Part shown: positions 9,750-22,680 of the stretch, piece by piece
Layout of the letters: each line of letters opens with the position of its first letter
Numbering within the stretch: position 1 is the first letter of the stretch
DNA from: Gymnopus androsaceus JB14
Taxonomy: Eukaryota; Basidiomycota; Agaricomycetes; Agaricales; Omphalotaceae
NCBI GenBank assembly: GCA_009733575.1
Contig: ML769410.1
Location: 306,131 to 370,130 of the forward strand
Length of the DNA: 64,000 nt
Direction: 5' to 3'
Notes under the pieces: generated by a model
Databases searched by the model: none
What the model was told of the DNA's origin: nothing
Seen by the model: the letters and a program-made list of their open reading frames with translations, nothing else
Made by a program: the position numbers and the translations under genes

Positions 9750-10121
9750 TTTCAGCCCAACTTTTATATGTATTGAATTACTTACTGATTTTTGGTATTT
9801 CAGTAGCCTAATTAACAAGACTGATTTTGCTGTAAACATCTGCATATTCATCTAGAGTGAAAGATGTAATTTCAATCATAATTATTATACAGAAGAAAAT
9901 ACTACATTCAGTATGTGAATCAACCCCCCTGAACTCTAGATTTTCAGGAGTCATAACATCTGTACTAAATTGTGGGCCGAATCATCCCTTTTCAGTCAGA
10001 GTTTCTGCCTGGCTGGAAATCTGTGTTTCGGTCTGGCTTTTGGTGTCATCGAAACATGGACCAATTGTTTGCGTATCAGTCCAAAAATCTGCCGAGCAGA
10101 TTTTTGTTACTTCCCCGTGTG
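9750..10121 (-). repeat. foldback element, right arm
   Basis: Reverse complement of the left arm with scattered substitutions; same landmarks in the same order. Confidence 0.8.
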
Positions 10122-10440
10122 TATTTGGGAATCAGGATCGGACTGAGCAGGTGGCAAACTGGAGCATCCGATATGACGAAGAGCCGGGGTCGACAACGAC
10201 AGAGATAAGCATACTCTGCATACGAAAATTTTAGCTATATGGTCTGGAAACAGCATGTAAGTCACTCACACGTCCATAAAATCATCCAGCAAAGCTTGCA
10301 CTACTGAGGACCCTTGCGAAACGCATCTCGCGGTTACTTCTGTCTCTTTTGTCGATGGATCGAGTTCACCGGTGCGCGGTAGACCGGAAGATGCAAGCTG
10401 GAACTGGTAGCGCAAATTCTAGTGCCAGGTGAGACGGCGG
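10122..10440 (+). other. right flank of the foldback element
   Basis: The first 80 bp continue in frame with the sequence left of the element (VEWYL then GIRIGLSRWQTG), ending in a stop near 10206. The remainder shows no gene. Confidence 0.45.
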
Positions 10441-11400
10441 CTGAGGATAAGTGAACTTGTTGTCCACGTGCACGTGGACGGTGGGCGGTGGCGCCCAACG
10501 CTTGTCAATCTCCACCCATGGCTATCATTTCTATCATGCGACTTGCTATCAACGACTGGTCTTGTACCTGAGCCTGAACTCTGAATCACTGGTGTTATCC
10601 GAGATTCCTCAGGAAATCTACACGGAGATAATCAGCCATCTCAAACGACTGCATCTCCGAAGTCACCAACAAGCGGATCAAAGATCTTCTCGGCATTCCG
10701 CTCAGTTGTCGTTTTCGCTTCTATCGAAATACTACTTATCAGAGACAGAAAGAACCACCGCATAACCCTTCTGCGGTCGTTGAGCGAAGGTGGTACCGTT
10801 GCCGAATCCCTGGCTCCTCATGTATCATCCGAGGTTGGCATAATTACGATGAGAAGCGAAGTCACTGCTGCCTTCTCCATTTCAAGATAGTCGACAGAAT
10901 CAGCATGTTCACGCAAAACCACAGTGATGCCATCCTTAAGATGGCAAACCTCACCGCCGTCATTGAATTTAACTCCATCATTCTCGAGGGCTTCTGCGTT
11001 TAACCACCCTTACATTGGAATATCTCGATCTCACTGAGTCACAGAGGAGGACATCAACCTGATGAAACTAAATGCCAGAAATTTCTTCCCCTGGTCACAA
11101 ATCTCAACCAAACGACCGGGTATTAATGTAGGAATTAGTGTTTTTGACCCAAACCCTCCTCCAAGGCTTCAACCTTGCATATTCTCAAAATTCGTGTTGT
11201 TGTTCATTTTGGTGCACTCTACAAATTCTCCGCCCTCATTCAGGAGTAGTGAACGCCCACGCCCAATTTTCCTCTCCCGTCTGAAGAACCTCCGAAACAT
11301 CGCCTTCTCTCTCCCCACCTACTTTCACACCTCACTGACTCCGACCGTACTCCCATAACCTTTCTTGTCTCTTTTTCGACCTGGCTTACTGTACATGTTC
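10441..11400 (+). pseudogene. F-box-like gene remnant
   Basis: An open frame on the + strand (to 10762) contains LSEIPQEIYTEIISHL, a good match to the opening helix of an F-box, the module that binds Skp1 in SCF ubiquitin ligases. Downstream, short leucine-rich phrases (LTTLTLEYLDL near 11000, FLSRLKNLRNIAFSLP near 11270) resemble the LRR region such proteins often carry. Frames change several times with no clean introns, so the gene appears decayed. F-box genes are strongly expanded in agaricomycetes and often degenerate. Confidence 0.45.
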
Positions 11401-12547
11401 GAAACATTTAATGAGCTCCATACCTTGTGTTATTTCCGAATTACAAAATCTATCCTTGCCGCGGGAATGGTCTAACAGTGTACGCCGGTATCGATCGAAG
11501 TTTTTACTCCACAGGTGCCCGGATTTGAACACCATCTCGTACCTTATCTCTTCGACACTCCCTCTCCGAGTCCGAGTCCAATATCGATCGACGCGATACC
11601 TTCTCAGCTGGCTACCTCCCACGTTCTCGTCTTCGTCTTCCGAGGTGCATTATGTATGGATCATCTCTGTATCTGTTTCGCTTGGGCTTTAAGCTAGAAT
11701 CAGAACCATTAAATTGACAGAACTCGAACATTAAGCAGCTGTACAGAGTGAATGGCTCCCGATGCAGCTTTTGCTTCTATCCTCCCCATCTTCGTCGTGG
11801 ACGTCTTGCTGGTAGAGTTCCTCAGCGGCAATAGGATTTTCGGTTCCCGGATTATGTGGAATACTTTCGCATATCTATATCAGTGAACTCCCTTAGGGCT
11901 CTTTCATCCGCGCAATCCATAGGTTTCCTCTGAATAAATGCATTGATTCCATTCATGCCAACCTTCCTGCTCCGACTCGTTTTACATCTACCAACCACGA
12001 CTTTTCAACTGCTACAGAAGCGCAAGGCGGTCTTCACTCGTGTATACAATCAGCTTTTGCAGTCCAAGCTAAAAACATTGAAAATGGTTGATCGAAGCAG
12101 AAAAGATTTTAACGTCCTTGTTGCGCTAGTCTACAGTATTCCCTGCGTTCATGAAGTGTTGTACTGATTCGGTAGCTCATTTTCAGTGCAGACCAACATG
12201 CCTGATGGGTCCGTGGGCAGATCGAGCCTCAGGTTCAAGTACTATTGATTATTTAGCACGGGGGAACCCAAGCAAATCCGCACCGGACCCAAATTCCCTC
12301 CAAGAAGTTAAATCAACTATACAATGTATACCCCGCACAACTACTGGCAAATGAATGATCATGCCGATTGACAGCACGGTAGGTATCTACAGTACCATAG
12401 ACTGTAAATGACCCCCAAAAAAATACAAAACAAGTTATGGCGGCTTCAAAGTATCTGACAATCTTCAGATCTGTCTAAATTCTAACAAACAGCATAGAAT
12501 CTCATAGAATGGGTATTAAAAAATCCAAAAATCGAGCAATTATATGA
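11401..12547. other. gene-poor stretch with dispersed repeat copy A
   Basis: About 11,540-11,800 matches 25,880-26,140 and in part 19,365-19,445. Shared landmarks are TCGATCGACGCGATACCTTC, TCTTCCGAGGTG and ATTGACAGAACTCGAAC. Short open frames exist but no protein is recognised. The last few hundred bases before 12,548 are the 3' flank of the receptor gene. Confidence 0.5.
11540..11800 (+). repeat. dispersed repeat, copy A
   Basis: It shares about 260 bp in the same order with copy C (25,880-26,140) and about 80 bp with copy B (19,365-19,445). Copies are diverged and gapped. There are no clear terminal repeats, so the class of repeat is unknown. Confidence 0.55.
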
Positions 12548-14428
12548 TCAAATCTGCCTCTGGAATTTATCCAATTCTCGCCTGTGTGTTTTTTCTTCAT
12601 TATCCTTCTGCCCCCGCATCCTCTCTACATCAAACCGAGCTTGCTGGATTACTACAGGTCTTTGGTCCGCGGCCTTAATTGGATCAGAAATTGCAACCAG
12701 AGAAGGATTCATGTCAGCTCCAGATAAAATATCAACCTTTTGGACCGGTGAATGTACTCCATTGTCATCATAAATCGGCTCATTATCTTTTCCTCCGCCT
12801 CCATAATTCATATTCGCCAGCTCGATTCCACCATCATCATAATGAGCTCTGGCTAAATTGACCTGTACAGCCAACTTTGATTGATGGCTCTGGAGTTGAG
12901 CAGACTGATGATCCCTGGTTGATAAAGGGAAGCCACTTCCGTATTGCCCTGAATACGATTTACCACTACGCTCATGAGCGATAAGGGCCCTCCAGGCAGC
13001 GAGGAAGGACTGAAATACACATAAACCAGTCAGATACAGGAAATTAGGTGCGAGAACACTCACAGGGTCCACAGCTGTTAGAAACGCATAAACGACTGCA
13101 CGTCCTCCATATAAGAAATCACCTAGTATAATGTGTCAATACGAAGACATCAATGAACATGGACACAAAATGACACCTACTAAGAAGTAGAATGTGATAG
13201 TCATTCAAACTATGCACTCCACCCGTGAATGTTGCGTGTAGCACACACATAACACTCAGTAGGTTAATAACGCATGATGCAAGGGGATATAGTGCTGTAT
13301 TTACATTTTCCAAATTTAACGCTTTTTTGAAAAAAAAAAAAAGTGTAGTTGAAATGCTCACCGATACGTATCAAAACTGATTTATAATGCCTTGCATATT
13401 CCAATCTTTTATTGCTGCTTCCACTAGTTGCGCCAGTATCATAGCGAGCATTAACATTGACGGCTTTTGATACCAGGTTCTAGTCAGGAAATTTCAGGAG
13501 TTGTTTCTGAAGGATAATACAAAATCTCTGGTTAGCACTAACCCGTTGTTTTAACATATAAATTATGACTGTGAGAGATGTGACTACCTCTCCGAGCACT
13601 GTTAACAGGGTCCAAAACAACTGGGTGCCTATCTGTGACTTGAGTTAGATATGAGACCGCATAGCTTGGTTTGAGGGTTACATACCTGCCAAGCAAGAAG
13701 CTGAGATTGATTAGGGTTCTTGTACCAACAGTCTCCAACGAGGGTATCCCAACTAAGCTCCAGCAATCAGTCAACAATATCATCAGCACTCAAAAAGTAA
13801 CACACCCATACTGATCAGTAGCGTAAGCTGGGATGGTAATTATCAGGCTCATTAATGTCGACCCAATCATGTAGTATCTTTCCATCTTCTGGCCATTGAC
13901 ACTATGAACTATGACCAGCTGCATGTTCAATGCAATGCAGAACAGAAGGAAACTCGACATTTCCAGAGTGACCTGATGCTCATCAGTTCGACCAAGATAC
14001 GAACTTTAATCTGAAAATTTGGCTACCTGAAGAACCCAAATTGTGAATCCACATCGCCATGTCGGTCCCGTAAAAGATCCACCGACAGCATTTACAATTC
14101 CAAAAACCATGCTAAAGAAATTTTTAATAGATTAAAACATTATTGACGTCAAGAAATGTCCAAAACATAAGCAGTACATACTTTGCTCCTAACGCATACG
14201 CCAAAATCCTGAAACTGACTCGATCCAGGTGCCGCCTAGACACAGGGTGAAGAGCAACAATTCCAATTGCCAGCAAAGCCACGAAACACATTGCTGCTCC
14301 AACGATGGAGGTATACTCCCATAGTTTGTTGCTTTTATCTGATATTTGAGAACAATAGCACCAGGATTCAAGGAAAGAACATACGAGACATCATCCATTT
14401 CATTGGTGAATACAAATGGAGTTGACAT
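12548..14428 (-). CDS. seven-TM receptor, cAMP-receptor/Git3-like GPCR
   Basis: About nine exons join into a protein of roughly 430 residues starting MSTPFVFTNEMDD. Seven hydrophobic segments can be read: VGAAMCFVALLAIGIVAL, the LAYALGANMVFGIVNAV helix, a long third helix after WRCGFTIWVLQ, YMIGSTLMSLIITIPAY, LFWTLLTVLGEVVTSLTVI, LYPLASCVINLLSVMC, and DFLYGGRAVVYAFL. The sixth and seventh segments with the loop GGVHSLNDYHILLLS are typical of basidiomycete receptors related to Dictyostelium cAMP receptors. The cytoplasmic tail of about 150 residues is polar and Gly/Asn-rich. All introns keep frame, so the gene looks intact. The ligand is unknown; plasma-membrane signalling through a G protein is inferred from the family. 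Confidence 0.75.
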
Positions 14429-16860
14429 TATGAACAACGCTCTGCTGGAGAGTTGAAAACGCCAATATGCTGGCACGAATAAAAAATGAGGCAACATAAT
14501 TAAGACGCCTTTAGGTTTATATACTTAACACCATTGAATGCGGAGCTGGGACAATCAAGAGCGTTGCGAAACAGAGCTACCAACTCACTCCAAATCACGG
14601 ATCATAACACAGCTGCGACTGGCTCCACACAGAAGCGAGTATCGTAAGTCGCTGGGTTACCGTGAACTACGGTAACTGCTCCTGTGCACATAGAACCCAA
14701 TCGGACTTAACCGTAATCTGGAAGTGGCCAGTTTGATGTTAATGGAGTTCATCATGTGTAAGGGTATTTTGTCTCGACTCTCATGGCGAGCTAAAATTCC
14801 CGTTTTGAATGGAAAAACTTCTCCCACTGCAGTACATTGTTTGTGCAGTTTGTCCCTCCGACTCCCAGTGGCATAGTGTACTAATTCGACCATTTGTTCA
14901 CAGTGACCTGTGACGGGTCCGGTTAAGAATTTTGCGAGGAACATCAAGGATGAAAGAGAAATGATTAAGAATTTCCCCAAGACGAGAGAATGGAGAGAAA
15001 AGTGCTCATTTGGCGGAGTAACAAGAAATACAAGACAATGCTAAATACCGGAAGAAAAGCCTGAGTGGGTGGGGGTAAAGGAGATGTACGGGTATTTAAT
15101 CTTGAGTGATGCTATATATAAACACCTCATAAGTATATGTGGGAATTAATCCTTCGAGATCTAAAAGTTGTATGCGGAGCGATGAGACGCATATCTGCGT
15201 ATGGATTAGTATACATGACCTGTGATAGGAACATGCTCTGCCTTATTTATTTATTTAATTTTCAACTACAATTTTCTGTGTTCCAAGCCAAATCGACCAT
15301 CGACAGAGCACTGTCAATGCATTCTTTTGCAAATTTTTGAGGGGACCTGAAGATTTTATTTTGTTTTGGTAGTAACAGTGTTCGCGACTCTCAGTGATCT
15401 GTGACCGGCTGTTCATTCTGGGCGGCCGTCAGCCCATTAACCCATGAGTGAATAAACGGTTAAACGCGGCTATAAAACGTATATAGAAATATGTAGTTGT
15501 AACAACATGATCTTAGATCAATCGTCTGGAGCGATTACCTTGCAGACATCGTGATAAGTGATAAGCAGATGCAAAAGTTACATGTTATATATAGCCACCT
15601 TTAGGTTCCGCGATTTGTGGAGTGGCAAGATCTGCTTGCCACCTGCCTCTTTACTGTAATGACTGCTCCCGGTTTGACCAAACTTCTTCGTAGCATCATG
15701 AAACAATCAGTGGAAGTGATGCACCGTGATTTGCGGAATCAGAGTTGGCAAAGGTATGAGAATATGCCATCCTCGCCCCATACACTTTCCATGTACGTAT
15801 GAAGAAATCGCAGGTTGCATAGCTATATACATGCCGGAGTGAATTTTCCGTACCTACTTATTGAAGTTACCATATTACATCCATACATTGCTGATCGTAG
15901 GTATCCATCGAAGATTTAAAGCACATCGTGCGTAGGGGGTAATGTCAACTACTTATTAAGATCTGCCTATCTGACATGCACCCAGTCCTCCCCCCCCCCC
16001 CCCCCCCCTCTTCCCTACATAATAGTTGATATTTCGTCTTTCTCGGTTGAGCACCCCTTGGTGTACCCCTGGTAAGCTAGACTAGTGCCACATACAACTG
16101 CTCACCAGCCTGAAACCTAAATCAACGATGTTTAGATGTATATCTAGTAGCAATACACGGACGTCGGAACTGCAGAAACAGAAAGTCAGAATCAAAAGTG
16201 AAAATGAATTAAATTGTTGTGAAACGTACATTCCGGGAGATCGTGTACAACCAACGTACAGCCTGCTTACGACTAACCAGAAACATGAGCAGCCTTGACA
16301 TGGACCGGTGTGATGTTGACGGCACATGAAGATACCGCTTATGCATTAGGAGCGCAAACTTGTGGTCAAAAACATAGTACAGTCTGCTTCGTGTTTGAGA
16401 AGGCGACCTAGTTGATCGAGTATTTACAGCTCAGGCGTAGCTTGAACAGCTGTAGCCGGATATTTATCTCCGCCGAGTAAGAGTGCTCTGAGATAAAAAC
16501 AGGTGCGTTCCAAGTTGCGACCGTGCCTCGACGGCTTAATCTGGTGGACGAAATCTTGAGCTTCTTCTGAAGATCCGAATCTTAATCAACATGCACATGC
16601 GCGGAGGAGGCTGAGTTTAATCTAACCTCAAATTCATTGTTTTGCCCTCGCACCGGCAGTTCCCACTGGAACAATCATTACTCCACCTTAGCTCCTGTAT
16701 CAACTGATCTTTGCGGGAACTGATTAGCCTGAGATTGTTCAAACACATTGTGGAGTGGACAGTGGTACACCGTTCCCAATTCAGCCAAAAGCCAGAAATA
16801 TATAATAGTACCACGTCAAAATCGCATTGGTATCGAGCCCTGCTCTTTCTTGTCAAGGCT
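14429..16860. other. intergenic, no recognised gene
   Basis: Both neighbouring genes point away from this 2.4-kb gap, so it should hold two divergent promoters. Several small open frames exist on both strands without recognisable domains. A run of 19 C residues lies at 15,990-16,008. Confidence 0.5.
15990..16008 (+). repeat. poly-C tract, 19 nt
   Basis: Uninterrupted C run in an intergenic region; its length may be affected by sequencing error. Confidence 0.9.
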
Positions 16861-18798
16861 ATGGCCAATTTCGAAACAGCCTCAAAGCAAGAGTCCTTAA
16901 GCAATGAGGAAGTCATTGTTGACAATTTGGATTATCACCAAATCTTAACGAAAACAGATAGCTTCCGAGAATGGCCATGAAATCAGGTATCGTACATGCA
17001 GTTGGCAGAAAGTGAGTTTTATCGAGATGAGACAGCATACAGCTCTTTGACGTGTCTACTGCTAGACTGCAGGCCTGCTATTCTCGGAGTACATATGCCT
17101 TGCCATACTTTCTTTTCCATGGTAAGCTTGAAGCAAGTACTATGCTGACGATGCTTACAGAACACTGTATCTAGGTCATTCTCAATTCTAGGGATGTTTC
17201 CCGGTGTCGTTGTAACACTCGCCATTGCTGCAAGCGTTCAATATACATCCTTAATTGTGTGGAGGTTTTGTATGAAACATCCAGAAGTGCAGGATGTCTG
17301 TGATATTGGCCGAATTCTGGGTGGTGGTTCTCAAGCTGCCTACAATTTCACAGCGCTCTTATTCATCTTGAATAATGTCTTTATTATGGGTTAGTCTGCG
17401 TTCGAAATTTAGATTTCTTACACTTCATCTTGACCGGATTTTAGGTTTTCATTGCTTAGTTGGAGCCAAATTGCTCAATACCTTAAGCAATGGTGCTTTG
17501 TGTACAACAACTTTCAGCGCCATCGCTGCCATTATTTGCTTTTTGTTCAGTCTTCCTCGTACACTCAAACAGATGAGCTTTATTGGAGTATTCAGTGCTG
17601 CAACAATGGGCATTGCTGTTCTTCTTGCCGTTATATTTTCTGGAGTGCAAGATTTCCCAGCGGGCTTTAATGGAGTTCCTCCATTGGTTACAGCTTTCCT
17701 GTCAAGGGATCCACTTACATTTCAGGTACTTCATTTCAAGACAGTTCTCCTTGTTTACCTTAGCGATTTACAGGGATGTCTGCATTTTTAAACATCACCT
17801 ATACCCTGGTCGGTCAGATTACAATTCCTTCAGTAAATAACAACCATTTATGCGTGAAGAGAGTGCTAACATATGGATTAATAGTTTATCGCAGAAATGA
17901 AAGATCCCAAAGACTTTCCGAAAGGTGAAGTATGTGATCACGTTCATATTAGTATTGTCTGAGTTTACATTATTCTGAATCTATAGCACTATGGGCCTGC
18001 ACCATTTGTGAAACTGTTTTGTTCACCTTATGTGGTGCTATTATGTACCATTATGTTGGCAGTCAGTACATGATATCCCCGGCATTTGGCTCTCTACAAC
18101 CAGTTTTCAAAAAGATAGCATTTTCGTTTGCTATACCAACTATTGTATACCTGGGGGCTTTATATGCTGTAAGCATTTTATTTTATCCTCTTGCTCTGAC
18201 CGTGGCTCACAAGCAATCACAGTCAGTTTCTGTCCGTTTCATATTTTTCCGGATATTTGCAGGCTCTCATCACAAACACTCAAACACTATCACCGGATGG
18301 AGTGTTTGGATCGGAATCATTGCATGCCTATGGATAGCAGCTTTTATCATTGCAGAGTTGATTCCTTTCTTTTCCGACCTACTCAGTTTGATGAGTTCCC
18401 TTTTTGGTAAGTTTCTTCAAAAGTCAATATACATGAGTACACTTACATCGCATTCTATAGATGGATTTTTTGGGTATGCATTGCCAAGGCTAAGTTGGCC
18501 TTAAGTGGATTAATTCTTTTTCATAGATTTATATATTGGGGAATGGCTTACCTAGCAATGAACCCACCAAATGTTCGTTGGAAAGGTCCCAGGCAAACCT
18601 TTGAAACTCTCTTGAATTACTTTTGGATAGCCTTTGGGCTTTACATTCTGGTTGCAGGGACATATGTAACTATAATTCCATTTTCTTCAGTTTCCGAATC
18701 TAACTCTATTTTGTTAGGTTTCTGTGCAGTCAATCATTGATAATTACAAGATTTCAGCTTATGGAAGTGTCTTTAGCTGTGCCTCAAATGGTATCTGA
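16861..18798 (+). CDS. amino-acid transporter, AAAP family (Aa_trans)
   Basis: About ten exons give a membrane protein of roughly 460 residues. After a short polar N-terminus come the segments SEYICLAILSFPWSFSILG, FPGVVVTLAIAASVQYTSL, VCDIGRILGGGS, FHCLVGAKLLNTLSNG, ICFLFSLPRTLKQMSFIG, FSGVQDFPAGF, FLNITYTLVGQITIPSFIAE, MKDPKDFPKALWA, GAIMYHYVGSQY and IPFFSDLLSLMSSLF. These are the landmarks of fungal neutral amino-acid permeases related to Neurospora MTR, which import amino acids with protons. The C-terminus reads SVQSIIDNYKISAYGSVF. The start ATG at 16,861 requires an intron with donor GTCATT before IASENGHEIRY; a different first exon is possible. No frame breaks are seen elsewhere. Confidence 0.85.
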
Positions 18799-21700
18799 TT
18801 GGTGATAAACAGCCAATGAGTAATATTGTTGAAATAATTATCTCTTCATGGAAAACAAGTCATCGATGTTCCCGGTGATGGCCTTTTCCATATACTATAG
18901 CCATGCTCCCAGCCTGCTCACGCCATCTCATTTTGGCGTTTCACCTTTGATTTTTGTTTAAATTGTGTAAGGATTTAATGCTTACCCTTGCCTTTCCCGA
19001 CGTCCTCCCGCTCTTTCCTGTCCGCTCCCCACACATAGACGAATCTCGGAGCTTCGTAATCGACCTTAGAAATAACTACTATGCGCATACACGCTAAGTC
19101 TCTATTCAATTCTTGGATTAACTACTCTTTTGGATTTACTTACTTGCCACTACTCCTTTACTTAGACCCTTATTCCAATACTTAGATATCATTGTATCTC
19201 ATCGTACTACCTTGTCGAATCAGCTCAGGTCATTTCCCATTTATTATCCCTTGATTCTCTTGAATTCCTGTGCAAACTCCATCCCGGTTCATAACAAATT
19301 GTCATTGAGGACGGCCGAGCGATTTCAAAGCTTACTGAAAGCTGAGTGCTTAAAGATGAGAATCTGATTCAGAACCACCGCATTGACAAAAAAACATTGA
19401 GCAGCAGTACAGAGGCAATCGCTTCCGTGCAGCTTCTGCTTCTACCCTATCGAACCAATGCAGTTTACTGTCTTGCCATAGGAAGATTGGCTGTCTAGGT
19501 AGCCTGGGAGCTCGGAGAGATGGAGGCGATTGTGAATCTGTGATTTTGAAGGATCGGAGTCAGAAGCGGTAGAGCAAACCGGAATCGGTCGCTCGGCCGG
19601 GACGGAGTTAGACTTCTTCCTTACCTTTGGTTGCGTACCACAACAACAGTTTCAGCTATTCCGCCATTCCACCGCGTTCATCTATACTGGTCATCAAACA
19701 GAGATGGCTTCGAATTCCTAGGTCTGAGTTTCTCGATTCCAACCACTTCAAGAGTCAGACAGTCCTGTTTCTTACTCGCGGATAGTCTTCGAAGCTTTTC
19801 TAGAGAGAGATAAACGTGTTTGTTTCGTCGAGGGCGGAGGAATCTATTATTCAAGGTTTTTAGTATTTAGCATTCTCCGATCTCTCAGTTGACGCTCCAA
19901 GCACAGTAGTATACGCCGCCTTCGCGTCCACGACTTTCCACCCATTGTCGTTCACTCTACATCCTAAACCAAAGAAGGACAAACCTGTGATCTCAAGTAG
20001 GCGATGTGCAGATTCCGGAGCCGTAAACGTCCAGGAATGTAAGCGGGCTTTAGGATGGAGAAAAACGACAAAACTGCCAGAAAACTCCGATATGGTGTGT
20101 TCGTTCGTTCTCGCATTCGCTGTGTACTCATTCAGAATTCCACAAGATGGTAATTTTCACCGCTACTCCCCAACCAGCATCAGAACCCCAACCAGAACCT
20201 AGTGCATCTTGACAAGAAACCGCCTTCGTGCCGCCACCTCGTCCTTTTCGCCTCTGGGTTGAATTATTACGCGTAGCGCAACTTTAGAACGTTGCCGTTG
20301 GTCTAGCTGGATTACCGAGCTACGGCATTAGAGCAGCGGGGGCACCGGTGGAAGGAGCAGTCAGAAGGACCTTGACAGTGCTTTCGGCTTAAGAAGAATT
20401 CAGGTACTGTATGTAAATGTTCTTGCTCGGCGTCGTTTTCTGAACTTAGTATCCTACTGCTCATCGACTGGAAGCCACAATGTTGCGCGCAAATCGTGGC
20501 TTATTCTGCTGCACCGCAACTACCAGGATGTCTACGTCGCGTATAGCACCGCGCCTGTTCTTTTTCGTTTTTCCCTTTTTTATCGTGAACCGCCGTCCTT
20601 TGAACCCGACCTCCATAGCTACCTATCCATCTTCTACCTACCGCTTGACTCTAACGAATTAAAGCCATATCCTTATCGCAGCGTCTGCTGTTCAGCTATT
20701 TTGCTTTTCCTTGTCTAATTGACGTACCCATTGTTGCACAAGGAATCAATAATTTATTTGCTTGCGTCTTTCCCCTTTCCGACGTCGAAAATCGATGAAC
20801 AAGAATCAACAGTCGAGGTCGAGGTCCCGTTGACTGGGATATAGGATGGAGATCGTGCCGCCGGGGAGCCTGGGCTCAGTAGTACAGGTAACATTGAACT
20901 TTGGCCTCGTGGACACCTTGGATGGATTAGGTGGGCCGGAGACTGCGCTCATGCCTACGTTGGTCCAAACATTCAAGGTTGGACTGTCTAGACGTTGAAT
21001 TTGGATGGGTTTACCATTCTTAGTCAATCGTAACTCACCTAGGTCTGGTTGAGCAGGTAGGACAACTTCAATTTTGCTTCTCACTACTGCTACCCGATGC
21101 CCAAACTATAGCTATGGTCCTTAGAACCAAAAGTGGTACGCGTTCCCCATATCTCTGCATTTGAAGCTCACGAGTCCTATCTATTTAGGTCCTTAAATCC
21201 TGCTATATGACGCCGGCTAATGCCCTCCAATTCGTTGACCTCTCTCTCATGCTCTCGCCTTGGGAAACACCCCCCTCTCAACGCTCGTTGTTCCAAAGCT
21301 CTTGCAATGGCAGGCTCGAATGAATGAAGTCCATGTCGCATATCTCGATGTTCACTCGGAGACTGAACCAATGGCATATCTGCTAGTCAATGCCATACCT
21401 ACTGTGGCTCATCTGGGTTTCTGTCTTCCTACGTAAGTGCCAGGAGATTCGAGGAACATGCCCGAGAAATAATTCAGTAAGGATACCACAAAGTAAGATG
21501 TTATATTTCATCGTAATTACATACATACGCTGTATGTTAACGATTCAGCCAAGTATTCCGGGCAGCCATTCGAAATACCCCTCCCCCACCGCTGGTAAGT
21601 TGTCGTTTAAGGAAGCTAGCAACATGGATCTTTCCCTCAATGCAGCGTTCGTCCAGGTGAGTCTGGTGTCCCTAAGCTTACTAGTTACTCTTCAAGTTAA

Positions 21701-22680
21701 TCATTTCCAGAGAATGGACTTCCTGCTCGAGTCGAGCAATACCAGATTCATGACATTCGCTCTCTACCACTACACGAAACTTGGGTGCACGGTTCGATTA
21801 CTTGCAGCAAGAAATCAAGCTTGCCATTGCAGAGCAAATTCCTGCCCAAGATAAGAATCATTACGCTTGTCCTATTTTTGTTTAATTGTTCGTTGGTCAT
21901 TCGACCTAGCGTCAGAATGAAAAGTCCCAATTTTGAATACCACATTTCCAGGACAAGTAACCGATTCTTTGTTGCGGCACCTTCCTATTATTACTGTCGA
22001 ATATGTTCATGTTAACCTTGAGCTAAAGGTCGAGATAAGGACTGTATTGTTTTTAGTTCCTTAACATGGTACAAATATTATATTCACCTTTGCTTCATAG
22101 AATCTCACTATCGAGCTCGCTCAACCTTTGCATGAAGAGGTAGATTCTGTTGTCAAGAAGATGGGGTAGACAAATGCTGGGATAGGTAAGATGTGAAATT
22201 CGGATAGCTTCATAATGGAAACACAAAGGTATAAGTGGGAATACGTCGGTTTTCCTGTTCTTCTGCCAGTTTTACCGCAGCGCAACGATCAATTTAATAG
22301 CGTCAATGCCCCGAATAGTGCTCAGAGACTTACATTCTTCAACGGAACTGTCATCCTGTAGGCATGATAGTTTATATGAAATTCGTCATGATGATGTGCG
22401 TTCAGACTCTTAAAGGATTTGATCTTTAGCTCAGCAATTCTATCCTAGGAGCTTTACGAGGAGGCAGATACACTGAACCCCTCCCGATTCTCCGACATGC
22501 GCGCAAAGCAAGTGAAAGTATCAAGTACCAAATGATAGGAGCGGACCCTACTTTCCTGCTATTCGGCTGGGTTTTAATTTTTTTCCAGCAATCCAAATTT
22601 ACACTTCGTACATGCCATTATGATAACGTTTATAATTTATTTGCTTGCCCTTTTTCCCCTTTCCAATGTTTGCCTTGATA
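18799..22680. other. repeat-bearing intergenic region, no recognised gene
   Basis: This 3.9-kb gap lies between the convergent ends of the transporter and GT90 genes. It includes dispersed repeat copy B (19,365-19,445). A short sequence recurs at 20,745-20,790 and 22,625-22,670 (TAATTTATTTGCTTGC then CTTTCCCCTTTCC). Small open frames at 20,806-21,084 (-) and 21,390-21,854 (+) show no domain. Two strong donor-like sites (GTAAGT at about 21,595, GTGAGT at about 21,657) suggest a decayed spliced gene on the + strand, but no product could be assembled. Confidence 0.45.
19365..19445 (+). repeat. dispersed repeat, copy B
   Basis: It matches copies A and C over the block with GAACCAC, ATTGACA, GCAGCAGTACAGAGGCAATC and GCAGCTTCTGCTTCTACCCT. 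It is shorter than the other two copies. Confidence 0.5.

Larger units (their letters stand above)
9339..10121. mobile_element. 783-bp foldback element with about 370-bp inverted repeats
   Basis: The left arm (9339-9710) and the reverse complement of the right arm (about 9750-10121) align over their whole length at roughly 70-75% identity, leaving a centre of only about 40 bp. The tips are CACACTGGAAAGTGACAAAA and CACACGGGGAAGTAACAAAA. TATTTG occurs just outside on both sides (9330-9335 and 10122-10127), a likely target duplication, with three extra bases TAT on the left. It encodes no protein and is a palindromic, non-autonomous DNA element. Confidence 0.8.

Noticed and set aside
14657..14980. 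a small secreted protein on the - strand (hydrophobic N-terminus)
   Set aside because: No signal cleavage pattern, no homology recognised, and composition typical of intergenic AT-rich sequence.
18840..19320. an LTR end with primer-binding site in the sequence ending CCCGGTTCATAACA
   Set aside because: No partner LTR or retroelement coding sequence was found nearby, so the resemblance is too weak to report as a feature.
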